Positions 1 to 8,173 of a DNA stretch of 45,390 bases are shown piece by piece. The notes under the pieces are model-generated. The model saw nothing but the letters and a program-made list of their open reading frames with translations, was not told the origin of the DNA and did no database searches. Both the position numbers and the translations under genes were made by a program. Position 1 is the stretch's first letter; each line of letters starts with the position of its first letter. Origin of the DNA: Gammaproteobacteria bacterium (GTDB taxonomy: Bacteria; Pseudomonadota; Gammaproteobacteria; SZUA-229); NCBI GenBank assembly GCA_024277705.1, contig JAJRUQ010000100.1:1-45390 (forward strand), in the 5' to 3' direction.

Positions 1-19
1 AGCTCATCAGTGTCTGCTA

Positions 20-173
20 TTGAGCCAAAGGAGAAGTTGTAAGTTACAAGTTGTAAGTTTAAAAACGTAAATCAAAAGAAGCTTGTTAAACAGAAGGTTA
101 TTCAGCTTTTAACTTGCTACTTGTAACTTAAAACTTTTAACTTACAACGTCTCTTTCTGGCCGTTCACGGACC
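20..173. repeat. Hairpin repeat family 1, copy A
   Basis: The left arm (about 31-60, built from GAGAAGTTGTAAGTT-type words) is complementary to the right arm (about 111-155, ACTTAAAACTTTTAACTTAC). Between them lies a core of about 60 nt containing AAGAAGCTTGTTAAACA. The same core recurs at 20911-20970 and 33271-33330. This copy lies just downstream of the ruvC stop codon. It looks like an intergenic palindromic repeat; no coding potential is seen. Confidence 0.8.
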
Positions 174-185
174 TTGCAAGCTATT

Positions 186-710
186 CTATCGCCAGCGCCC
201 GGCGCGTACTTTTGTGGCGATACCCAGTGATTTAACACGCATGTGGTTCGCATGACAAACCGCTATCGCCAGCCCGTCAGCTTCATCACTTTGCGGCACA
301 AAATCCAGTTTCAGTAACAGCTTCATCATCTGCTGTATTTGTTCTTTATCGGCCGCACCGTTACCAACCACGGCTTTTTTTATTGCGCGCGGTGTATATT
401 CACCAACATCAAGCTGTGCATGGGTTCCGGCACAGATGGCGGCGCCGCGCGCCTGCCCCAGTTTTAGTGCCGAATCAACATTTTTGTTAACAAAGACCTG
501 TTCAATACCCATACTCTGTGGCTGCCATTGCGCAATGAGAGTACTGAGCTGCTTAAAAATATAACCCAGGCGCTGGGGTAATTCGTCACCCTGTATTTTA
601 ATAAAACCACTCGCCACATACTGGTGTCTGAAGCCATCGCTATCAACAATACCGTAGCCGGTACAGCGTGATCCGGGGTCAATACCTAAAATACGTATTC
701 TGTCAGCCAC
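186..710 (-). CDS. ruvC: Crossover junction endodeoxyribonuclease RuvC
   Basis: RuvC is the Holliday-junction resolvase that cuts four-way DNA intermediates during recombinational repair, working with the RuvAB motor. The 174-residue length equals the family norm. The four acidic metal ligands of the RNase H-like fold are visible: D11 in LGIDPGS, E70 in GIEQVF, and D142 and D145 in SDEADGLA. They match E. coli D7, E66, D138 and D141 with a constant offset of four, which supports the ATG chosen. The gene is last on the minus strand after fmdB, aspS, nadA and the hydrolase. In many gammaproteobacteria yebC lies upstream and ruvAB downstream. Neither is seen here, and a repeat follows the stop codon. 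Confidence 0.97.
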   Translation of the reverse strand: MADRIRILGIDPGSRCTGYGIVDSDGFRHQYVASGFIKIQGDELPQRLGYIFKQLSTLIAQWQPQSMGIEQVFVNKNVDSALKLGQARGAAICAGTHAQLDVGEYTPRAIKKAVVGNGAADKEQIQQMMKLLLKLDFVPQSDEADGLAIAVCHANHMRVKSLGIATKVRAGRWR

Positions 711-820
711 TTGAAATAACTACCGATTTATTATGATTATGCTTTGAACTGCAGTCTACCATTGTGAACAGAAAGTTGGCAGCGGGCCTTTGCTAAAACC
801 GGATAAATGCCCGTTTTTCA

Positions 821-1483
821 TCAAGCCAGCTCGGCTTCAAACAGTGGTGTTGTTGTTTCCTGATCAAATTTTCCGGTTTGCAGAAAGATGATAACCTGTG
901 ATGCCACCTGTGAAGACATCAACATGCTCAGGTGGCTTTCACGCACAATAATAGAATCTGTGGCCCCTTTAAGCTGCGCCTCTTCCACCGAAACCGTACC
1001 ATCATGCGGTAGTTCCGGGCCACCGGTAACCAGTCCAAGGCCGATAGGAATATTGCCTGCAATCACCCCGATATCGCGCCAGCCTTTCCATTCAGGCACA
1101 TCACCGGACAAGCCATTGACATGACTTTGACCCAGCATCCACCGGGTCATCGGATTGGCATTGATCCGTTTACCCACAGCACTGCCATTAACCGGCGAGG
1201 CCAGTAACACCACCCGGCCCTTTCTGACAAAAGGAAACTGGTCAAACATATGCAGGGTAACGATGCCACCAAAACTGTGTGCCACAATATGCACCACGGG
1301 TGCATCAATTTTTTCTATGAACTGGTGGAGCTTGACCGCTATTTTTGCCGGCGGTTTACCCCAGACATGGTAATTAAATGAATGGCATTCATAACCGGCG
1401 CTATTCAGGCGGTTACGTAACTTTAACAGGTCAACACCGGCGACGCTCCACAAGCCATGTACTAATACAACAGCTTCACGCAT
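821..1483 (-). CDS. Alpha/beta-hydrolase (lipase/esterase-like)
   Basis: This 220-residue protein has an alpha/beta-hydrolase fold. It opens with a beta strand and oxyanion HG (VVLVHG, residues 5-10). The nucleophile elbow is AHSFGG with S70. The likely acid is D161 in HDGTV and the likely base H184 in ESHLSM, so the triad is complete. There is no signal peptide or membrane segment, so it is probably cytoplasmic. It begins 17 bp after the nadA stop and is probably co-transcribed with it. The sequence resembles small carboxylesterases or triacylglycerol-lipase-like proteins. The substrate cannot be read from the sequence. Confidence 0.85.
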   Translation of the reverse strand: MREAVVLVHGLWSVAGVDLLKLRNRLNSAGYECHSFNYHVWGKPPAKIAVKLHQFIEKIDAPVVHIVAHSFGGIVTLHMFDQFPFVRKGRVVLLASPVNGSAVGKRINANPMTRWMLGQSHVNGLSGDVPEWKGWRDIGVIAGNIPIGLGLVTGGPELPHDGTVSVEEAQLKGATDSIIVRESHLSMLMSSQVASQVIIFLQTGKFDQETTTPLFEAELA

Positions 1484-1500
1484 GGTAATAAATAACCGGG

Positions 1501-2592
1501 CTAGGGAGAAACGTCAAGCATACGATCAAGCGCAAGCTTTGCCGATGTCGCCGTGGTAGACGGCACACTAACCTGGTTGACCACATGACCGTCGACAAGA
1601 TTCTCCAGCACCCAGGCAAGGTGCTGCGGGTCGATTCTAAACATGGTTGAACACATGCACACATTTGGCGACATGAAATGGACATTTTTACCCTCATGTT
1701 TAAATTGTTCATGCAATCGATTGACCAGATTTAATTCAGTTGCTACCAGCCAGCGTGTATCAGCTTCCGCCTCGGCAATGGTATTGATTATATATTCGGT
1801 AGAACCAATATAATCAGATTTCTGACAGACTTCAAATGGACTTTCCGGGTGTGCAATTATTTTTGTTTGCGGATATTTTTCTTTAAAATTATCGATCTGC
1901 TCCGGCTGAAACATCTGGTGCACCGAACAGAAACCTTTCCACAAGATAATTCTGGCCTGTTCAATCTGCTGTCTGCTTAAGCCGCCCATCGGTTTATCGA
2001 AATCCCAGACCACCATTTCCTGCAGTGGAATATCCATGGTAAAGCCGGTATTTCGGCCCAGGTGCTGGTCCGGAAAAAACAGTACTTTCTGCTTTTGCTG
2101 AAAGCTCCATTCCAGCACATGCCGGGCATTGGTAGAAGTACAGACGATGCCACCATGATCACCACAGAAAGCTTTCAGATCGGCCGCAGAATTGATATAG
2201 GTCACCGGTGTAATATTTTCTTCCGGGTCCAGTATTTCAGACAGCTCCTGCCAGGCTCGCTCTACATTTTGCAGATTCGCCATATCAGCCATCGAACAAC
2301 CTGCTGACAGGTCAGGCAATATGGCCACCTGCTCGGGACGTGACAGAATATCAGCCACTTCCGCCATAAAGTGAACACCGCAAAAAATAATGTAATCGGC
2401 TTTCGAGGCGGCCGCCTGACGGGACAGCTTTAAGGAGTCACCGGTAAAATCAGCATGATGGAAGACTTCGTCACGCTGATAATGATGCCCCAGAATAACC
2501 ACCCGTTCACCCAGAATTTCACGCGCCCGCAGTATGCGTGATTCACAGTCCTCGTCATCAAGCAAGGTATAGGGTTGTATGGCTGCGCTCAT
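1501..2592 (-). CDS. nadA: Quinolinate synthase A
   Basis: NadA condenses iminoaspartate with dihydroxyacetone phosphate to give quinolinate in de novo NAD synthesis, using an oxygen-sensitive [4Fe-4S] cluster. The 363-residue protein carries family signatures: ILGHHYQRDEV near the N-terminus, CGVHFMAE, and LPDLSAGCSMAD. Likely cluster ligands are C99 (AGCSMAD), C222 (GFCSVHQ) and C312 or C314 (NVCMCST). The gene lies 60 bp after aspS and 17 bp before the hydrolase, probably in one transcript. No nadB or nadC lies in the window, but nadE, the last step of the pathway, is at 13835-15529. Confidence 0.96.
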   Translation of the reverse strand: MSAAIQPYTLLDDEDCESRILRAREILGERVVILGHHYQRDEVFHHADFTGDSLKLSRQAAASKADYIIFCGVHFMAEVADILSRPEQVAILPDLSAGCSMADMANLQNVERAWQELSEILDPEENITPVTYINSAADLKAFCGDHGGIVCTSTNARHVLEWSFQQKQKVLFFPDQHLGRNTGFTMDIPLQEMVVWDFDKPMGGLSRQQIEQARIILWKGFCSVHQMFQPEQIDNFKEKYPQTKIIAHPESPFEVCQKSDYIGSTEYIINTIAEAEADTRWLVATELNLVNRLHEQFKHEGKNVHFMSPNVCMCSTMFRIDPQHLAWVLENLVDGHVVNQVSVPSTTATSAKLALDRMLDVSP

Positions 2593-2652
2593 TAATTATT
2601 CTCTTATCGAATGTTCAACGTTACAAAAAATCAACAGTGGTTTCATCCCGGA

Positions 2653-4443
2653 CTAAGCGTTTTCTGCTGTTTCCGGTTTTTCAACTTTACGTAATTTAAG
2701 GTTTAACTCACGCAACTGCTTGCCCGAAACCTCAGCCGGTGCAGATGTTAACGGGCAGGCGGCAGTTTGTGTTTTAGGGAATGCCATCACATCACGGATC
2801 GTTTTGGCACCCGCCATTAACATCACCAGCCGATCCAGTCCGAAAGCGATACCGGCATGTGGTGGACAGCCATATTTAAGGGCGGTTAACAGAAAACCGA
2901 ATTTTTCCTCGGCTTCCTCTTTTGAAATGCCGAGAATATCAAACACCGCATTTTGCATGTCTGTTTTGTAAATACGCTCAGAACCACCGCCGGTTTCGGT
3001 ACCGTTAAGCACCAGGTCATAGGCACGAGACAGTACACTACCCGGGTCGGCCTTGAAGGCATCCACAGAATCAACATCCGGCGCAGTAAACGGATGATGC
3101 AATGGTGTCCATTCACCCTCTGAATTTTTCTCAAACATGGGGAAATTTATCACCCATAACGGGCGCCAGCCATCCTCAAGCAGATCATTATCTTTGCCCA
3201 GTTTGACTCGCAAGGCACCGATGGATTCATTAACAGTGTGACGGTCTCCCGCACCGAAAAACAGAATGTCGCCGGACTGGGTCGCGGTTTTTTCAATAAT
3301 GGCGGCCAGCGTTTCATCGGGCAGGAATTTAACGATGGGAGACTGCAAGCCTTCCCGACCGGCAGCCACATCATTAACCTTGATCCATGCCAACCCTTTG
3401 GCACCGTAGCGTCCCACATACTCGGTATACTGATCGATCTGTTTACGGGATAAAGCAGCACCACCCGGCATACGCAAAACCACCACGCGGCCATTCGGAT
3501 CCTGTGCCGGACCGGAGAATACCTTGAACTCCACATCCTGCATAACTTGAGCAAGATCAACCAGTTCCAGTGGAATACGCAGATCGGGCTTGTCTGAACC
3601 GTAACGCAGCATGGCTTCACTGTAATCCATACGCGGGAACGGCTTCGGTAAATCCACATTCATTACTGACTTAAACATGCCGCGAATCATTTCCTCCATG
3701 ATCTCCATCACTGCATTTTCGTCCATAAACGTGGTTTCAATATCCACCTGGGTAAATTCAGGCTGACGGTCGGCACGCAAATCTTCATCGCGGAAACAAC
3801 GTGTAATCTGATAATAACGGTCCATCCCGGACATCATTAACAGTTGTTTAAATAACTGTGGTGACTGCGGCAAGGCAAAGAAACTGCCCTGATGGGTGCG
3901 CGATGGCACCAGATAATCACGTGCACCTTCCGGTGTGGCTTTGGTCAGCATCGGTGTTTCGATGTCCCAGAAATTATTATCATCGAGGAAATCACGCATA
4001 TAACGTGTCACCCGGTTACGCAGACGCATACGCTGCTGCATTTCATCCCGGCGCAAATCGATGTAACGGTAACGCAGGCGCAGGTCATCATGCACATCAT
4101 TATCATCCAGCTGAAACGGCGGTGTTTCAGCGGCATTGAGCACTTCCAGATCCAGCCCGAGTATTTCAATTTTTCCGGATGTCAGTTCGGGATTAGTGGT
4201 GCCATCCGGACGGGCGCGAACCCGGCCGGTAACCCGTAATACATATTCATTACGTACATGTTCAGCGATTTCAAAGATTTCAGCACGGTCAGGATCGAAC
4301 ACCACCTGCACCAGCCCTTCACGATCGCGTAAATCAATAAAAATAACACCTCCGTGATCACGGCGACGATTGACCCAGCCACATAAAATGACTTCCTGAT
4401 CAAGGAGTTCTTCGGTTACTGCTCCGCAATAATGACTGCGCAT
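2653..4443 (-). CDS. aspS: Aspartyl-tRNA synthetase
   Basis: AspRS charges tRNA(Asp). The 596-residue length is typical of the bacterial type, which carries a GAD insertion. An N-terminal OB-fold anticodon-binding domain ([22 protein letters not shown]) precedes a class II core. Motif 2 is visible as [16 protein letters not shown] and motif 3 as [11 protein letters not shown] near the C-terminus. AGGAAC lies about six bases before the ATG and supports this start. It lies downstream of fmdB in the common gammaproteobacterial order, separated by a region holding an inverted repeat. Whether it is discriminating or also charges tRNA(Asn) cannot be decided by eye. Confidence 0.98.
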   Translation of the reverse strand: MRSHYCGAVTEELLDQEVILCGWVNRRRDHGGVIFIDLRDREGLVQVVFDPDRAEIFEIAEHVRNEYVLRVTGRVRARPDGTTNPELTSGKIEILGLDLEVLNAAETPPFQLDDNDVHDDLRLRYRYIDLRRDEMQQRMRLRNRVTRYMRDFLDDNNFWDIETPMLTKATPEGARDYLVPSRTHQGSFFALPQSPQLFKQLLMMSGMDRYYQITRCFRDEDLRADRQPEFTQVDIETTFMDENAVMEIMEEMIRGMFKSVMNVDLPKPFPRMDYSEAMLRYGSDKPDLRIPLELVDLAQVMQDVEFKVFSGPAQDPNGRVVVLRMPGGAALSRKQIDQYTEYVGRYGAKGLAWIKVNDVAAGREGLQSPIVKFLPDETLAAIIEKTATQSGDILFFGAGDRHTVNESIGALRVKLGKDNDLLEDGWRPLWVINFPMFEKNSEGEWTPLHHPFTAPDVDSVDAFKADPGSVLSRAYDLVLNGTETGGGSERIYKTDMQNAVFDILGISKEEAEEKFGFLLTALKYGCPPHAGIAFGLDRLVMLMAGAKTIRDVMAFPKTQTAACPLTSAPAEVSGKQLRELNLKLRKVEKPETAENA

Positions 4444-4530
4444 GTTTGTTCCTGATATGTTGAGTGAAACAGCCTCTAGCGACTGTTCCAGTTAGTTAAA
4501 CGATTGATTTTACCGTATTTGGAGAATAGT

Positions 4531-4646
4531 TATAAGTTATATGTTTTAAGAGCAGTGCTATTACCAGAACCCTTAACGCCAGGACGAGCGATTTCGTGAG
4601 TGAGATAATTATGCATGAATAAATAGAAGTGCCCATATAACTTATA
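4531..4646. repeat. Intergenic inverted repeat between fmdB and aspS
   Basis: A perfect 13-bp inverted repeat, TATAAGTTATATG at 4531-4543 and CATATAACTTATA at 4634-4646, encloses about 90 bp. The AAGTTATA-type words recall the arms of repeat family 1, but the core is different. Inside the right arm, 4613-4634 (CATGAATAAATAGAAGTGCCC) closely matches 27743-27763, the right end of another candidate element. It may be a composite or decayed mobile element. Confidence 0.55.
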
Positions 4647-4654
4647 GTTTCGTA

Positions 4655-4951
4655 TTACTTTACCTTTTTGTGTTTACTGCTGCTGCCAGTAGTCTTTTTA
4701 GCCGCCGGTTTGTTCACATCAGCCGACTTTTTCTCCGTTTTGGCATCACCGGCAACATTCTTTTTATTGCCTGATTTAAAATCCGTTTCATACCAGCCGC
4801 CACCCTTCAAACGAAAGGCTGCTGCAGAAACTTTTTTCTGCATGCTGGATTTGCCGCACTCCGGACATTTTTTTAAAGGTTTATCGCTGATTTTCTGTAA
4901 AACCTCTTCTTCGTGACCACATTTTGCGCACTGGTATTCATAAAATGGCAT
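4655..4951 (-). CDS. FmdB-family zinc-ribbon protein
   Basis: A small 98-residue protein beginning MPFYEYQCAKCGHEEE, the hallmark of the FmdB/CxxC-CxxC-SSSS putative regulatory family. The zinc ribbon uses C8, C11, C29 and C32. The C-terminal third is Lys/Ala/Ser-rich and low in complexity (KKTTGSSSKHKK), probably disordered. FmdB-like genes commonly precede aspS in gammaproteobacteria, as here. The molecular function of the family is not established. It is divergent from the dehydrogenase at 5067. Confidence 0.88.
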   Translation of the reverse strand: MPFYEYQCAKCGHEEEVLQKISDKPLKKCPECGKSSMQKKVSAAAFRLKGGGWYETDFKSGNKKNVAGDAKTEKKSADVNKPAAKKTTGSSSKHKKVK

Positions 4952-5066
4952 AACTTACCTTTTAAAACTGTAAATCTAAACGCCTGATTATATATGCCGA
5001 CACACGGCGGTATCAACACCCAAAAGGAATAAGCTTTATTTAACCATAGCGATTACAATACCTGTT

Positions 5067-5930
5067 ATGACCGAGCAGATCGACAACCATGAAAAATTTG
5101 TATTAATTACCGGATGTTCAAGTGGCATCGGTTATTGTACTGCCAAAAGCCTGCGACAACACGGCTATCGTGTTATTGCCACCGCCCGGCGTCAGGAAAG
5201 CGTGGCGCAACTGAAAAAAGAGGGCTTTGACAGCCTGCAGCTTGATTTATCCGACAGTGCCTCAATACAGCAGGCTTTTTCACGGACAATGACTATAACC
5301 GGTGGCAGCCTGTACGCTCTTTTTAATAACGGCGCTTTCGGACTGCCCGGCGCGGTGGAGGACTTAACCCGTGAGAACCTGAAATTTCAGTTTGAAACCA
5401 ATGTATTTGGCTGGCTGGAATTAACCAACCTGGTAATTCCGGTTATGCGGAAACAGGGTTATGGCCGTATTATTCAAAACAGCTCGGTACTCGGTTTTGT
5501 GGCGATGCCCTTTCGTGGTGCCTACAATGCCAGTAAATTTGCCATCGAAGGTTTAACCGATACATTACGTCTGGAATTAAAAAACACCGGAATTCATATC
5601 AGCCTGATCGAACCCGGCCCCATTATCAGCCAGTTCCGCAGCAATGCAATGTCTGCATTGCAACAACACATTGATATCGACAACAGTGTTCATCGTGAAA
5701 AATATCTTGGAGTCATTGCGCGACTCAATAAAAAAGGCCCGGTGGCACCGTTTACACTGCCGCCGGAAGCCGTGGTCAAGCGGGTATTGCATGCCCTGCA
5801 GTCAAAAAACCCGAAGCCACGCTATTACGTCACTTTTCCAACCTACCTGTTTGCCTTACTCAAGCGCCTGCTCAGTCACCGGCAACTTGATGCTATTCTT
5901 GCCAAAGCGGGTAATGACGGTAAACAATAA
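5067..5930 (+). CDS. ybbO: SDR-family NAD(P)-dependent oxidoreductase, YbbO-like
   Basis: A classical short-chain dehydrogenase of 287 residues. It has the cofactor loop TGCSSGIG (15-22), the NNGA motif (87-90), catalytic S140 and the Y153-x3-K157 pair, and the IEPGPI segment (181-186) after the active site. The C-terminal stretch PKPRYYVTFPTYLFALLKRLL resembles the tail of E. coli YbbO, an NADP-dependent aldehyde or retinal-type reductase, so the symbol is given by resemblance. No clear Shine-Dalgarno sequence precedes the ATG. It is a single gene, divergent from fmdB. Substrate unknown. Confidence 0.85.
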   Translation: MTEQIDNHEKFVLITGCSSGIGYCTAKSLRQHGYRVIATARRQESVAQLKKEGFDSLQLDLSDSASIQQAFSRTMTITGGSLYALFNNGAFGLPGAVEDLTRENLKFQFETNVFGWLELTNLVIPVMRKQGYGRIIQNSSVLGFVAMPFRGAYNASKFAIEGLTDTLRLELKNTGIHISLIEPGPIISQFRSNAMSALQQHIDIDNSVHREKYLGVIARLNKKGPVAPFTLPPEAVVKRVLHALQSKNPKPRYYVTFPTYLFALLKRLLSHRQLDAILAKAGNDGKQ

Positions 5931-5975
5931 GCCGTCTCACACATAAAATACCAGCAAAGTAATTAAGGGTATTTT

Positions 5976-6003
5976 TATAGAATATACCTCGATTTATTCT
6001 ATA
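5976..6003. promoter_or_regulatory. Perfect palindrome upstream of the GGDEF/EAL gene
   Basis: TATAGAATA (5976-5984) and TATTCTATA (5995-6003) form a perfect 9-bp inverted repeat with a 10-nt spacer, about 60 bp before the ATG at 6064. The geometry suits a dimeric regulator's operator. It is followed by no T-run that would suggest a terminator for the preceding gene. No regulator can be named. Confidence 0.4.
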
Positions 6004-6063
6004 GTTACAGAAGCGTTGTTTTAAAATTGTGCCCGCAGATCTTTTAAGGAAACCAGCTTCACG

Positions 6064-8046
6064 ATGAGAAAAGACCCCATAAAACTAACCACCGGTCTCG
6101 GTTTCGCCGGTGTCCTGGCGCTTATGGGTTTGATCAGTTTCATTTCCTTATCACAAATGAGCATGATTACTGAACAGATGAGTCAGTTAATCAATGAAAC
6201 CAACACTAAAATATCTGCCGCCAATGCTATGCGTGACAGTATTCGCCTGCGCGGTGAATCACTGTATAACATGTCATTAACCGATGATTATATCGAACGT
6301 GATGAATATCGCTCGAAATTCTATAAATACGCACTGCAATATAAAGTCGCTAGAGACACACTTTATTCCTATCGCATGAGCTCGCGAGAAGCTAAATTAC
6401 TCGACCAGTTAATGACACAAACACGCGCAGCCAAAAAACTGAATGATATCGCCGCCGAAAATTTGTTATCCGACCTCCCGGAAAAAACAGTAAAAGATTC
6501 AATACGACTGGCCAATAATGCCCGACATGGAATATTAAAGAAGCTTGATGAACTGGTACAACTGCAGGAAGATATTTCTAAATCAGTGGTCGATGATGCC
6601 AAACAATATCAGGAAACCATCAGTACCATTATTTCATTTCTGTCATTAGCAGCTTTTTTTATTGCCATCTATATCGCACAACTGGTAATCAGGGAAACTA
6701 CCCGAAAAAACTATGAAATTCGCTTTCAGGCAACTCACGATGAATTAACCAAACTGGTCAATCGCAAAGAATTTAATCATCGTTTACAGGACGCCCTGAA
6801 AACCGCTGTGGATAATCATGAAGTCCATGCTTTATGCTTTATGGATCTGGATAAATTTAAAATCATCAATGATACCTGCGGCCATAAAGCAGGAGACCAG
6901 CTACTTATTCAACTAACCAGAATTATTAAAGAGAAAATTCGCAGTCATGACACACTGGCCCGACTGGGTGGTGATGAGTTCGGTCTGTTACTTGAAGGTT
7001 GCACCCTGGAAAAAGCTACCGAAATAGCCGAAGGCATTGTCAGCCTGGTGAAGAATCACGAATTCAAATGGCAGGATAAAACGTTTCATGTTGGTGTCAG
7101 CATCGGCCTTATTATGATGACACACGAAACCAGAAGTATCGACAAAGCTTTATCTCAGGCTGACATTGCCTGCTATGCCGCAAAAGACATGGGCCGGAAC
7201 CAGGTACACATTCATGGCTTTGGCGACAAATACGCTAAAAAAATTCACAAGGAGTTAGGCTGGGTTGCACAGATAAACAACAGTAACTGCGAGCAGCGTT
7301 TTGCTTTACATCTGCAGGCGGTCACTAACCTGCAAGAGCAGCAGTCGACAATGATATATGAAGTACTGTTACGACTGAAAGATGATACGGGTAACTGGGT
7401 ATCTCCAGAAAGTTACATACCGGCGGCCGAACGCTTTAACCTGATGCAGGATGTTGATTACTGGGTTATAAAAAACAGCTTTAAATATCTTTCAGAATTG
7501 TATAAAAAATTCCCAGAATGCAACATTCAGCTGTCTATTAATATTTCAGCTAATTCACTTGGCCGGTATCATTTCACTGAATTTGTTATCGAACAACTAC
7601 AAAAATACAATATTACCCCGGGGGTAATTTGTTTTGAAATAGCAGAAGCCAATGCTGTAAAAAACATTAGCCAGAGCGCAGATATTATTACCCGTTTACG
7701 AAAACACAATATAAAATTTGCCCTGGATAACTTTGGCAGCAGTATGACATCTATTTCATATTTAAAAGATTTACAGGTGGATTATTTAAAAATCGATGGC
7801 AACATCATTAAAAATATTTCACAGAACACCACTGACAAAGCCATGGTAGCCGCTATTAATCAGGCAGGCAAAGTCATGAATATAGAAATTGTGGCGAAAC
7901 ATGTTGAAAACATATTTACCTACAATCAATTAAAAGAGATGGGCATTGACTACGTACAGGGGTTTTATATTGAAAAGCCTTTTCCACTCAGTCAACAAAT
8001 GGAGACACTAAAAAAACACCTGCCACCATTATCTAAGCGACATTAG
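6064..8046 (+). CDS. Membrane GGDEF/EAL protein with intact GGDEF and degenerate EAL
   Basis: The 660-residue protein has a membrane segment at about 11-32, a helical presumably periplasmic sensor region (33-185) and a second membrane segment (about 187-209). A GGDEF domain follows (about 220-385) and then an EAL domain (about 410-645). The GGDEF site is intact (302-306), and an inhibitory I-site RSHD (293-296) sits at the normal distance, so diguanylate cyclase activity is plausible. The EAL domain looks inactive: EAL is EVL (433-435), the catalytic DD pair is D555-N556, and the AEGVE motif is AKHVE with K612. It may bind c-di-GMP rather than cleave it. AAGGA lies rather far upstream of the ATG. 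Input signal unknown. Confidence 0.9.
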   Translation: MRKDPIKLTTGLGFAGVLALMGLISFISLSQMSMITEQMSQLINETNTKISAANAMRDSIRLRGESLYNMSLTDDYIERDEYRSKFYKYALQYKVARDTLYSYRMSSREAKLLDQLMTQTRAAKKLNDIAAENLLSDLPEKTVKDSIRLANNARHGILKKLDELVQLQEDISKSVVDDAKQYQETISTIISFLSLAAFFIAIYIAQLVIRETTRKNYEIRFQATHDELTKLVNRKEFNHRLQDALKTAVDNHEVHALCFMDLDKFKIINDTCGHKAGDQLLIQLTRIIKEKIRSHDTLARLGGDEFGLLLEGCTLEKATEIAEGIVSLVKNHEFKWQDKTFHVGVSIGLIMMTHETRSIDKALSQADIACYAAKDMGRNQVHIHGFGDKYAKKIHKELGWVAQINNSNCEQRFALHLQAVTNLQEQQSTMIYEVLLRLKDDTGNWVSPESYIPAAERFNLMQDVDYWVIKNSFKYLSELYKKFPECNIQLSINISANSLGRYHFTEFVIEQLQKYNITPGVICFEIAEANAVKNISQSADIITRLRKHNIKFALDNFGSSMTSISYLKDLQVDYLKIDGNIIKNISQNTTDKAMVAAINQAGKVMNIEIVAKHVENIFTYNQLKEMGIDYVQGFYIEKPFPLSQQMETLKKHLPPLSKRH

Positions 8047-8082
8047 CGAAACCGCTTGCGGCCAAATAGGGGTCGTGCCACA

Positions 8083-8150
8083 GGGGTCGGAGTCAATTTA
8101 ACCGGCTCACGCCACAACACACTATCTTTGTTAAAATTGACTCCGGCCCC
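8083..8150. repeat. REP-like hairpin, repeat family 2, copy 1
   Basis: GGGGTCGGAGTCAATTTAA at 8083-8101 pairs with TTAAAATTGACTCCGGCCCC at 8131-8150, leaving a loop of about 30 nt. A second copy lies at 18878-18946. It sits between the convergent 3' ends of the GGDEF/EAL gene and clpB. Such hairpins often accompany REP-associated tyrosine transposases encoded elsewhere in a genome; no such gene is in this window. Confidence 0.8.
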
Positions 8151-8173
8151 GGTAATTCACTGCAATTGACAGA

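Noticed and set aside
3858-4357. Long plus-strand frames opposite aspS, and similar frames opposite clpB, secA and ftsZ.
   Set aside because: They are antisense to strongly conserved genes and have no start signals or family features.
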